Origin: an uncultured Clostridia bacterium
GTDB lineage: Bacteria > Bacillota > Clostridia > Oscillospirales > Acutalibacteraceae
Direction: 5' to 3'
Assembly (NCBI GenBank): GCA_947170465.1
Contig: CAMVTS010000026.1
Location: forward strand, 1 to 32,211
Length of the DNA stretch: 32,211 nt
Below the pieces are notes generated by a model that did not search any database, was not told the DNA's origin, and was given only the letters and a program-made list of their open reading frames with translations. Position numbers and translations under genes: made by a program. Shown piece after piece: positions 1 through 6,756 of this stretch. The first letter of the stretch is position 1, and the number at the start of each line of letters is the position of its first letter.

Positions 1-32
1 AAATGAAATAATCGGTTTACCGGAATGACAGA

Positions 33-60
33 ACAGCAGGCATTGCGCCTGCTGTCTGTT
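33..60 (+). terminator. Terminator-like hairpin of an upstream gene
   Basis: The arms ACAGCAGGC (33-41) and GCCTGCTGT (47-55) pair perfectly around the loop ATTGC. A modest T-rich tail follows. The upstream gene lies outside the window. The same stem and loop recur exactly at 256-278. Confidence 0.55.
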
Positions 61-112
61 TGTCGAAAAACTAGCGTTTGTTTTTCGATGATGGTAAAAT
101 TTTACGCTGAAC

Positions 113-196
113 TGTAGGGTTTGGTCTTGACCAAACCGGGGTAATAAGCCCAATGTAAACGCTTTATCCACGGTTCGGTCAAGACCGAACCCTACA
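113..196. repeat. Inverted-repeat element of two self-palindromic arms
   Basis: The 25-bp arm at 113-137 is the inverse of the arm at 172-196 with two mismatches. Each arm also folds on itself: GGTTTGGTC and GACCAAACC in the left arm, GGTTCGGTC and GACCGAACC in the right, each around a 2-base loop. The differences between the arms fall at paired positions (TT/AA versus TC/GA), which keeps both hairpins intact. This looks like a REP/BIME or small MITE-type element. Mobility is inferred from structure only. Confidence 0.6.
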
Positions 197-255
197 AAAT
201 TTAATGGATAAAAATCATTCTGCAAATCATTAGCTCGAACTTTTTCTACAGTCTG

Positions 256-284
256 ACAGCAGGCATTGCGCCTGCTGTTTTTTT
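256..284 (+). terminator. Intrinsic terminator
   Basis: A perfect 9-bp stem (256-264 with 270-278) with loop ATTGC runs directly into seven T residues (278-284). It is a strong rho-independent terminator on the + strand and isolates the lysis cassette from upstream transcription. It duplicates the hairpin at 33-55. Confidence 0.75.
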
Positions 285-447
285 GTGGAGAAAAATTGCA
301 TAAAAGTATGCAATTTTTTCCCGATAACCACCTTATATGAACCGACCGCGAAACCATAAAGGAGGCATGATGCGCGTTTCATCATTTGTCACATTGTTGC
401 CGTTTGGCAATATGATAGCAGTAAGAGCGCAGAAAGAGGTGGTATCG

Positions 448-687
448 GTGTCTGACACGATTATTGTGGCACTTCTCAGCCTGCTCGGTTCTCTGGGCGG
501 CACGCTCGGCGGTATCGCGCTCAATTCCAAGCTCAGCAACTACCGCATTGAACAGCTCGAAAAGAAGGTTGACAAGCACAACAACCTCATTGAGCGCATG
601 TTCAAGGTGGAGGAAAGTATCAATTTAATGGACGAAAAAATCAAGGTCGCCAACCACCGGATCGACGACCTCGAAGAGAAAGGATAA
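448..687 (+). CDS. Small phage-type membrane protein with coiled coil
   Basis: This 79-residue protein has one hydrophobic N-terminal segment (about residues 3-24, rich in Leu/Gly) followed by a charged heptad-like stretch that probably forms a coiled coil. That layout is common for small proteins encoded just before holins in Clostridia phages and prophages. I chose the GTG at 448 because AAAGAGGTGG lies about 5 bases upstream and the protein then begins at its membrane segment. The frame is open back to 337, and ATG codons at 367/370 preceded by AAAGGAGG would add about 26 residues, so the start is uncertain. It is 5 bases upstream of the holin gene and probably co-transcribed. No enzymatic function is suggested. 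Confidence 0.65.
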   Translation: MSDTIIVALLSLLGSLGGTLGGIALNSKLSNYRIEQLEKKVDKHNNLIERMFKVEESINLMDEKIKVANHRIDDLEEKG

Positions 688-692
688 TATGC

Positions 693-896
693 ATGAAAAA
701 AATTTTCACCAAGGAATGGCTTGCGGCGGCAGGCGTGAGAGCGCTCAAAACCGTCGCGCAGACAGCGGTTGCCACCATCGGTGTGACCGCGATGATTCAT
801 GAGGTGGACTGGCTGGTCGTCGGCTCCACAGCGGCGCTCGCCGGTGTGCTCAGCCTGCTGACCTCGATTGCCGGTCTGCCGGAACTGGAGGAGTAA
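693..896 (+). CDS. r1t-type phage holin
   Basis: The 67-residue product matches the r1t-like holin pattern: a short basic N-terminus ending in KEWLxAAGxRALKT, two hydrophobic segments (about residues 18-36 and 42-60), and an acidic C-terminal end LPELEE. Such holins form membrane lesions that release an endolysin, or otherwise let it reach the wall. The gene starts 5 bases after the coiled-coil gene stops, and its last codons carry the GGAGGAG ribosome binding site of the lysozyme gene. The three genes therefore make a compact lysis cassette. Family assignment is from memory of the conserved pattern and has not been searched. Confidence 0.8.
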   Translation: MKKIFTKEWLAAAGVRALKTVAQTAVATIGVTAMIHEVDWLVVGSTAALAGVLSLLTSIAGLPELEE

Positions 897-898
897 AT

Positions 899-1978
899 TT
901 GAATTTAACCAATAAAAAAGGCGTGGACATCTCGTCCAACAACGGCGATATCAGCATGGAGAAAATCAAAAGCGCCGGCTATGATTTCGTCATGATACGC
1001 TGCGGCTTTGGCGAGGATATCGAGAGCCAGGACGATAACCGCTGGGAGCAGAACGTTCGCAAGGCAGAGGCGGCAGGGCTCCCTTGGGGCGCGTATTTCT
1101 ATTCCTACGCCTGCTCGGAGGAAAGCGCGCGCAGCGAGCTGCGCCATGCCCTGCGGCTGCTCAAGGGCAAACGCCCGACTATGCCGGTCGCCTTTGACAT
1201 GGAGGACGCGGACGGCTACAAAGCCAATCACGGCGGCTGGAATTACCGCAACGTCGACCGCGCATGCCGGATTTTCCTCGGCGGTATCAAGGAAGCCGGC
1301 TACTATCCCATGCTCTACACCGGCTTTGAGGAGATAGAGAACTATATTTCGCAGGAGGTTGTCGACAGCTACGATATCTGGTTTGCACACTGGGCGCGTT
1401 CCTGCGGCTACAAGGGCAAGAACCTCGCCATGTGGCAGTACGGCGGCGAGACGAACCTGATTGAGAGCAATTCTATCCCCGGCGTGGGCGTGATTGACAA
1501 GGACCTCTGTTACCGCGATTATCCGACTATCATCAAAAGCGGCGGCTGGAACAACTGGGGAACGCCCGGAGGCGACCCGGTTTCCGGCAACAGCGGCGTA
1601 GAGGACGTCCAGCGCTGGCTGAACAAGACCTTCGGAGCGGATTTGGCTGTCGACGGTATCTGCGGCAGCGCCACCAAAAAGGCGCTCATAGCCGGCTTGC
1701 AGGTGGAGCTGAACCGCTGGTATGACGCCGGACTGGAGGTCGACGGTATCTTTGGCTGGCGCACCAAGGCGGCTATCCGCAATCTGAGAAAAGGCGAGAA
1801 GGGCGGCTATCCGTCAATACTGCAGGCGTTCTTAATCTGTCACGGCTACGACACCGGCGGCTTCGACGGCATCTTCGGCTACCGGACCGAACAGGCTGTC
1901 AAAGCCTTCCAGCAGAACAGCGGCTTGTACGTTGACGGCATTGCCGGAAAAGAAACCTTCGCAAAACTCGCGGAATAA
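899..1978 (+). CDS. GH25 lysozyme with peptidoglycan-binding repeats
   Basis: This 359-residue endolysin cleaves the muramic acid to N-acetylglucosamine bond of peptidoglycan. Residues 6-205 form a GH25 domain: VDISSNNG with Asp10, VAFDMED with Asp100 and Glu102, then IWFAHW and MWQYG strand motifs. The C-terminal part has two to three peptidoglycan-binding-like units (about 230-295 and 300-358), each carrying the VDGIFG or FDGIFG signature. There is no signal peptide, so export would need the holin. The start is TTG at 899, set 5 bases after GGAGGAG inside the holin gene. Neighbouring phage structural genes are absent from the window, so this is either the edge of a prophage or a domesticated lysis module. 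Confidence 0.92.
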   Translation: MNLTNKKGVDISSNNGDISMEKIKSAGYDFVMIRCGFGEDIESQDDNRWEQNVRKAEAAGLPWGAYFYSYACSEESARSELRHALRLLKGKRPTMPVAFDMEDADGYKANHGGWNYRNVDRACRIFLGGIKEAGYYPMLYTGFEEIENYISQEVVDSYDIWFAHWARSCGYKGKNLAMWQYGGETNLIESNSIPGVGVIDKDLCYRDYPTIIKSGGWNNWGTPGGDPVSGNSGVEDVQRWLNKTFGADLAVDGICGSATKKALIAGLQVELNRWYDAGLEVDGIFGWRTKAAIRNLRKGEKGGYPSILQAFLICHGYDTGGFDGIFGYRTEQAVKAFQQNSGLYVDGIAGKETFAKLAE

Positions 1979-1981
1979 TAT

Positions 1982-2010
1982 AAGGCGGCATACGCGCGTA
2001 TGCCGCCTTT
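1982..2010. terminator. Bidirectional terminator between convergent genes
   Basis: A near-perfect GC-rich stem (1982-1994 with 1997-2009) sits between the lysozyme stop and the stop of the convergent zinc-ribbon gene. Short T or A runs flank it on both strands, so it can end transcription in both directions. Confidence 0.75.
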
Positions 2011-2015
2011 GTCAC

Positions 2016-3380
2016 TTAATACGCCTTGATGTAGGTGATGCAGGCGCTTTCGTGTTCGCTGCCTGTCTTGCTGTCCAGAATCGTGATTTTCATGCTGTTG
2101 GTTTTGACCTCTCTGCCAAAATCAATCGTCTGTAAATCCGAGATATCTGAAATACTCTTTTCCAGCGAGGTACCGTCCGAGAATTCAAAGCGGACGTTGG
2201 TCACTCTGCCCCAGTTCTGGAAATCACCGATATTGCCGTTGCCGAAGTACACGCCCTTGACCCACTGGTCGCTGTTGGCGCGCAGGGTGATGAAGGCGTC
2301 CTTGCCGTCCTTTTCGGTCGCCCAGCATTTGGCGTCGTTGTTCAGCACGTTCTCAGCGTCGTAGCCGGAGAGAGCAGAGGAACCCTGCGCGGAAGTGAAC
2401 ACCGGCGCAGCGTGGGTTTCCTGTGTAGTGACAACCTCCTCGTAGCCGTCGGAGACATAGAGCATGACCGTGTCGCCCTTCTGGAGCTTCTGTCCGCCTT
2501 CAACGCTCTGGCGGATGATATAATCCTTGGCGACGTCGGCGTTCTGCTCACGGGAGGTCTCCACCTTCAAGCCGAGCGCCAATAGCTGTGCCTGCGCGTC
2601 GGAGAGCTTTTTGCCCTTCACGTCAATCATGGTGACGGAGGTGTCCTCTGCCTGTGTTGCCTTTGTTTCAACGGTGGTGGAGGCGACGGTCGTGGGAACG
2701 GTGGTGGCTGCCTGGTCGTTTTTGCCCTTGCCCTTGCCGGAAAAGAGCACAATCATGGTGATAATCAGACCGGCAACAACGATGGAAGCAATCACAATCA
2801 GCGCAATCATGCCGCCGCTGACTTTTTTCTTCTGCGGCGGTTTTCCGGCAATATCCGTCACGTTGTTTGAATTTTGCCCGGCGCCGCCCTCAAAGCCGTC
2901 CTCATAGGGAAGCGGAGCGCCGTCCGGAGCCGCCGGCGCGGTCCGCATATCCCTGGTCAGGGAAGTGACCACATACACCGTGCCGTTGACGCTGAAAATA
3001 TCCCTCACATCGGCGGTGCCGTTCTGACGGGACAAACGCGCCTCCTGCAAAAACTTGTCTTTACCTCTCTCAAAGGAGGCGCGGAAGTCCTCCTGCTCCG
3101 ATTTCAGGCTGACCCTGCCGGAGATGGCGCTGTCACGCGTTACCAGCCCCATCGGATAAAACTCCTTGACGGCAACGCGCTCGTCAATGTTCAAATCTCT
3201 CGCGATATAGTTGATGGAAAAGCCGTCCTCGCCCATCGGATTGCCGATGAGATAGCGGTCGTTCAGCGTGCTGCCTGCCGCCAGATAATGCGGGTCGCGG
3301 TCGGGAAAGGACTGTCTGCCGCAGTGAGGACAGTAGGTGCTGCCTTCGTTGATTTTTCTCATACAATGGTAACAGAACAT
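2016..3380 (-). CDS. Zinc-ribbon/kinase N-lobe/PASTA membrane protein
   Basis: The 454-residue protein has these parts in order: a zinc ribbon (CxxC at 3-6 and 17-20); a stretch like the N-lobe of a Ser/Thr kinase (42-146) with the VAVKEF lysine at 72, a C-helix-like glutamate near 113 and a hinge-like strand near 136; a disordered linker; one transmembrane helix (about 190-214); a Thr-rich spacer; one PASTA domain (248-311); and a C-terminal discoidin/NADase-type glycan-binding-like beta domain (325-454). The kinase C-lobe is absent: there is no HRD or DFG motif, so it should not be catalytic. A role in sensing wall fragments is inference from the PASTA and C-terminal domains. The start has AGGAGGAA upstream. 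Confidence 0.75.
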   Translation of the reverse strand: MFCYHCMRKINEGSTYCPHCGRQSFPDRDPHYLAAGSTLNDRYLIGNPMGEDGFSINYIARDLNIDERVAVKEFYPMGLVTRDSAISGRVSLKSEQEDFRASFERGKDKFLQEARLSRQNGTADVRDIFSVNGTVYVVTSLTRDMRTAPAAPDGAPLPYEDGFEGGAGQNSNNVTDIAGKPPQKKKVSGGMIALIVIASIVVAGLIITMIVLFSGKGKGKNDQAATTVPTTVASTTVETKATQAEDTSVTMIDVKGKKLSDAQAQLLALGLKVETSREQNADVAKDYIIRQSVEGGQKLQKGDTVMLYVSDGYEEVVTTQETHAAPVFTSAQGSSALSGYDAENVLNNDAKCWATEKDGKDAFITLRANSDQWVKGVYFGNGNIGDFQNWGRVTNVRFEFSDGTSLEKSISDISDLQTIDFGREVKTNSMKITILDSKTGSEHESACITYIKAY

Positions 3381-3406
3381 CTTATATTCCTCCTTTTTGT
3401 GGTTTT

Positions 3407-3435
3407 ATCGTAGCACATCCGCCTGATGAAATCAA
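3407..3435 (-). promoter_or_regulatory. Possible promoter of the zinc-ribbon gene
   Basis: On the minus strand, TTGATT (3430-3435) and TACGAT (3407-3412) are separated by 17 bases, just upstream of the zinc-ribbon gene and overlapping the end of the permease-kinase gene. Each hexamer departs from consensus, so this is tentative. Confidence 0.4.
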
Positions 3436-6233
3436 GTGTTTTTCTCGCCGTCCAGCAGAATTTCCGCCAGCGTGTCGGAGAGCTGGACAGGATTAATCGG
3501 CTTGGCGATATGGCTGTTCATGCCTGATTCGCATGCTTTTTTGGCGTCCTCGTCAGAGGCGTTCGCCGTTACGGCAATAATCGGAATCGTGCTGAGCGCC
3601 GGATTATCCAGCGCACGGATAGCGGCGGTTGCCTCAAAGCCGTCCATCACCGGCATCTGGATATCCATGAGAATCGCGTCGTAGGTGCCCTCCGGCTGAG
3701 AGGTGAGCTTGTCGACAGCCGCCTGACCGTTTTCGGCGGGTTCCACCTCAACGCCCAGACGGGCGAGCAGCTTGGTGGCAATCTGACGGTTAATCGCCAT
3801 GTCCTCCGCCAGCAAAATGCGCTTGCCGGAGAAGTCCCTGACGACCTTTTCCTGCCCCTTCCGTTTGTCCTTCGGCTCTTCCTCACAGGGCGTAAAGCGC
3901 AGCCCGATGACAAACTCCGTGCCCTCTCCGGGCGCGGTTGTCAGCTGAATCGTGCCGCCCATGGCGTCAACAATATTTTTGGTGATGGACATGCCCAGAC
4001 CGGTTCCCTGGGTTTTGCTGACGGTCGCGGTTCTCTCACGCGCGAACGCCTCAAAAATGCTCTCGGTGAACGCCTTGCTCATGCCGATACCGCTGTCTCT
4101 GACGGTCAGCGAGTAGACGGCGCGGTTTTCGCTGTCCAATTCCTTTCCCGTCAGTGCCACATAGACGCTGCCGCCGTCGGGCGTAAACTTGTTGGCGTTG
4201 CTCAGCAGGTTGAGAATCACGCGCAGCAGACGGTTGCTGTCAAACACCGCGCAGGGGTGCGATATGCCGCTGATATCCAGGGTGTAGTTGATTTTTTTCT
4301 CCTCCATCTGTGCCTTGAACATATCGTAGGCGGTGGTGACGGTCTCGACGATATTCGCCTTGTTGTTGCGCAGCTCCAGCTTGCCGCTTTCAATCAGGCT
4401 CATATCCAGAATATCGTTAATCAGCGTGAGCAGGTGCTTGCCGGACACGTCGATTTTTTCCATGTAATTTTTCACTGCGCCGGGAATATCCGGCTCCTGC
4501 ATGGCGAGGTGGGTGTAGCCGAGAATCGCGTTCATCGGCGTGCGGATGTCGTGCGAGATGTTGAATAAAAACTGGCTTTTCGCCTTGCTGCTCTCCTCGG
4601 CGTGAATCTTATCGCGTTCGAGCTTGTTGTGACGCTTGCGCAGGGTGTCCTGCGTGTAGAGCATGACCGCGATGCCCAGCATTACCAGCACCGCGAGGAT
4701 AATGCCCCTGCTGATAATGACGTCGGTAAGGTTATCCTGCTCCGACGCTTCGATGACGCTCTTGATAAACCACATCAGCGCGGTGAAAATCAGTACGCAG
4801 AGCAGCGCGGCACTGGAGGTGACAACGCCCTTGAAATCGGACAAATCACTCTTGCGGATAGTGCGCCAGTAGAACACAAAGCCGAGCAGACACCACAGCG
4901 AGAGAAAGATAAAGGACTGTGTGCCCATGGTTTCCACGGAACCGACGCGTGACAGCAGATGAGCCAGACAGAAGGCGATGGAAATCAGCATGCCGGCAAA
5001 ACCGGTGACGACAATCTTCCGGGTGCCTTCTTTTTTTGCGAGCTTCCACGCGGAAGCGGAGGTGTAGCCAAAGCCGACAATCGCGCCGAAGGAGGTCAGG
5101 TCGACGAACCAGTTCAGCGCGTTTCTGCCGAAGAAGGAGAACGCAATCGACAGAATCATGACAAAGAGAATACAGACCGTCGAATTGAGAAATCGCTGCG
5201 GAACAATATGGTCCTCCGCCATGGTCGAGAGCACGCGCATGCTGGCGCGGTAGGCGGCGATAATGCCGGTAAAGATGGCGGCGAGCGCCGTGACGCCGAC
5301 AATCACCACGCCGGCTGTTCCCATCGAGGATTCCGCGGCGAAGAAGGACGGCACAGAGGAGGTGCCGCTGTAGCTGTCAAGCGCCGACACATATTCCTGC
5401 CAGCTGCCCACGCCGTCAGGCGTGTAGGTGATGCTGACGACGGTGAGCGCCATGTAGACCAGACCGCCGCAGATAATGGAAGCGGCGATTATTTTCCATG
5501 ACTTTTTCGTGGAGAATTTGAAATGCGCGGTTTCCAGCGAGGCGGTGTCAAAGCCGACGAACGCCCAAGGGGCGAGCAGGACAATGGTGATGACGGCGCC
5601 GGGAACAGAGCTGGGGCTGTCCGGATGGACGGTCGGAACCTGCGCCCAGTCCAGGTGCGGCAGCGCCGCAACGGCGAGCACCAGCACGCCGAGAATCAGC
5701 ACCAGCGCGGAAACCGTCTGGATTCCCTGCAGCAGCGGTTTTTTGAAGATAAATATCAGCCCGAATACCGCCAGTGCGGCGACAGACAGCGCGATTTCAC
5801 CGAAGTAAATGTCAAAACCGGCGATGTTGTAATGAAATCCAAAGCGGAACACGTTGCCGAACACCGTCCGGCTGAGTACCAGCAGCGCCGTAGCGTTGAG
5901 AAAGACGATGGTAAGGTATGACAGACTGAGGAACCACGAGCACAAAAAGGCATGGTCTCTGCCAAATGCCTCCTTGGCATAGCTGTAAACGCCGCCGGTG
6001 CCGGGACGTTTTTCCATCAGGTAGGCGTAGTTTTTGCCGATGACGAGCATGACCAGTGTGCCGATTGCCAGCGCGGCAACCGTGCCGAGCGGTCCGGCAA
6101 GGGGAAGAAAGGTCGTACCGGGCATGACGAACGCGCCCCAGCCGACAATACAGCCGAACGCGATTGCCCAGACGTCAACAGGCGCCAGATAACGCGCATA
6201 GGAGCGCGCCGGCTGCGAAGGCAGTTGATTCAT
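3432..6233 (-). CDS. APC amino acid permease fused to hybrid histidine kinase
   Basis: This 933-residue protein joins a transporter to a sensor kinase. Residues 15-465 resemble an APC-family amino acid permease, beginning with the GWGAFVMPG unwound-helix motif and showing about 12 hydrophobic segments. Two more membrane segments follow (about 470-525). Next are a dimerisation/phosphoacceptor helix with His561 (FNISHDIRTP), an ATPase domain with N679, DSGIG (D713) and GTGLGMS, and a receiver domain (804-928) with E810/D811, phosphoacceptor Asp857, T889 and K911. All key kinase and receiver residues are present, so it should autophosphorylate and pass phosphate on. It follows the HPt gene by 53 bases, which suggests a phosphorelay. 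Whether it transports, or only senses its ligand, cannot be told from sequence. Confidence 0.9.
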   Translation of the reverse strand: MNQLPSQPARSYARYLAPVDVWAIAFGCIVGWGAFVMPGTTFLPLAGPLGTVAALAIGTLVMLVIGKNYAYLMEKRPGTGGVYSYAKEAFGRDHAFLCSWFLSLSYLTIVFLNATALLVLSRTVFGNVFRFGFHYNIAGFDIYFGEIALSVAALAVFGLIFIFKKPLLQGIQTVSALVLILGVLVLAVAALPHLDWAQVPTVHPDSPSSVPGAVITIVLLAPWAFVGFDTASLETAHFKFSTKKSWKIIAASIICGGLVYMALTVVSITYTPDGVGSWQEYVSALDSYSGTSSVPSFFAAESSMGTAGVVIVGVTALAAIFTGIIAAYRASMRVLSTMAEDHIVPQRFLNSTVCILFVMILSIAFSFFGRNALNWFVDLTSFGAIVGFGYTSASAWKLAKKEGTRKIVVTGFAGMLISIAFCLAHLLSRVGSVETMGTQSFIFLSLWCLLGFVFYWRTIRKSDLSDFKGVVTSSAALLCVLIFTALMWFIKSVIEASEQDNLTDVIISRGIILAVLVMLGIAVMLYTQDTLRKRHNKLERDKIHAEESSKAKSQFLFNISHDIRTPMNAILGYTHLAMQEPDIPGAVKNYMEKIDVSGKHLLTLINDILDMSLIESGKLELRNNKANIVETVTTAYDMFKAQMEEKKINYTLDISGISHPCAVFDSNRLLRVILNLLSNANKFTPDGGSVYVALTGKELDSENRAVYSLTVRDSGIGMSKAFTESIFEAFARERTATVSKTQGTGLGMSITKNIVDAMGGTIQLTTAPGEGTEFVIGLRFTPCEEEPKDKRKGQEKVVRDFSGKRILLAEDMAINRQIATKLLARLGVEVEPAENGQAAVDKLTSQPEGTYDAILMDIQMPVMDGFEATAAIRALDNPALSTIPIIAVTANASDEDAKKACESGMNSHIAKPINPVQLSDTLAEILLDGEKNT

Positions 6234-6286
6234 GCAGGGTTCACCTCTTTGGATATCTTGTTTTGATTTGGCATACGTCCGCTCCT

Positions 6287-6625
6287 TTAGTTCAGTGCCT
6301 GCAAATCCGCGCAGGCTTTTTTTATGGCGTCTATCAGCGCGCTGTCCATGGGCAGTTCACCGCCGCGCAGCAGCTCCGTCAGCGCTGCGGTCGGTGTGTA
6401 CAGCGGCGTCAGCGCGAGGTTCGCGTAAACGCCCTTGAGCGCGTGCGCAAGCTCAAACGCCGTCTGAACATCTTTGTTTGCCAAGGCTTGCTCCAGCGCG
6501 CCGAGGTTGTTGTCCCCAAAGACGGCGGCAACCATCTCCAGATAAAAATCCTCATCATCAAGGCACCGCTGCAAGCCTTCATCGACATTGGCGCCGTATT
6601 CCTTTAAATTCTGTATGGTCAGCAT
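6287..6625 (-). CDS. HPt phosphotransfer protein
   Basis: This 112-residue helical protein carries the HPt signature AHALKG with phosphoaccepting His61. The family shuttles phosphate between receiver domains. I chose the ATG at 6625 because GGGAGGAA stands about 5 bases upstream; the frame is open 24 codons further but that extension has no ribosome binding site. It lies just upstream of the permease-kinase gene on the same strand and behind a good promoter, so it is probably the partner of that protein's receiver domain. No dedicated output regulator is encoded beside it. Confidence 0.85.
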   Translation of the reverse strand: MLTIQNLKEYGANVDEGLQRCLDDEDFYLEMVAAVFGDNNLGALEQALANKDVQTAFELAHALKGVYANLALTPLYTPTAALTELLRGGELPMDSALIDAIKKACADLQALN

Positions 6626-6653
6626 AAGTATTCCTCCCAAAAGTACTATTTCT

Positions 6654-6682
6654 ATTGTAATCGACAGGAGAGCAAAATGCAA
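6654..6682 (-). promoter_or_regulatory. Sigma-A promoter of the HPt/permease-kinase operon
   Basis: On the minus strand, TTGCAT (6677-6682) and TACAAT (6654-6659) are separated by exactly 17 bases. This predicts a transcript start near 6647 and a short leader before the HPt start at 6625. Confidence 0.7.
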
Positions 6683-6719
6683 GAAAAATCGGCACATATT
6701 TCATCACAAATGACAAAAT

Positions 6720-6746
6720 GAAAGAGCCCGGCAAGCGCCGGACTCT
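6720..6746 (-). terminator. Terminator of the EAL gene
   Basis: AGAGTCCGGCG and its partner TGCCGGGCTCT pair closely on the minus strand, just after the EAL stop codon, and are followed by TTTCATTTT. It separates the EAL gene from the HPt operon. Confidence 0.65.
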
Positions 6747-6756
6747 GAAATGCAAT

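Larger units (their letters stand above)
1..447. other. Gene-free left end with hairpins
   Basis: I see no convincing coding region before the GTG at 448. The stretch holds a terminator-like hairpin (33-55), a small hairpin (64-71 with 80-87), an inverted-repeat element (113-196), a second terminator (256-284), and an AT-rich perfect hairpin (291-302 with 307-318). An open frame runs from 337 into the first gene, with AAAGGAGG at 358-365 just before ATG codons at 367 and 370, so a longer version of that gene is possible. No good sigma-A promoter was recognised for the downstream lysis genes. Confidence 0.6.
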
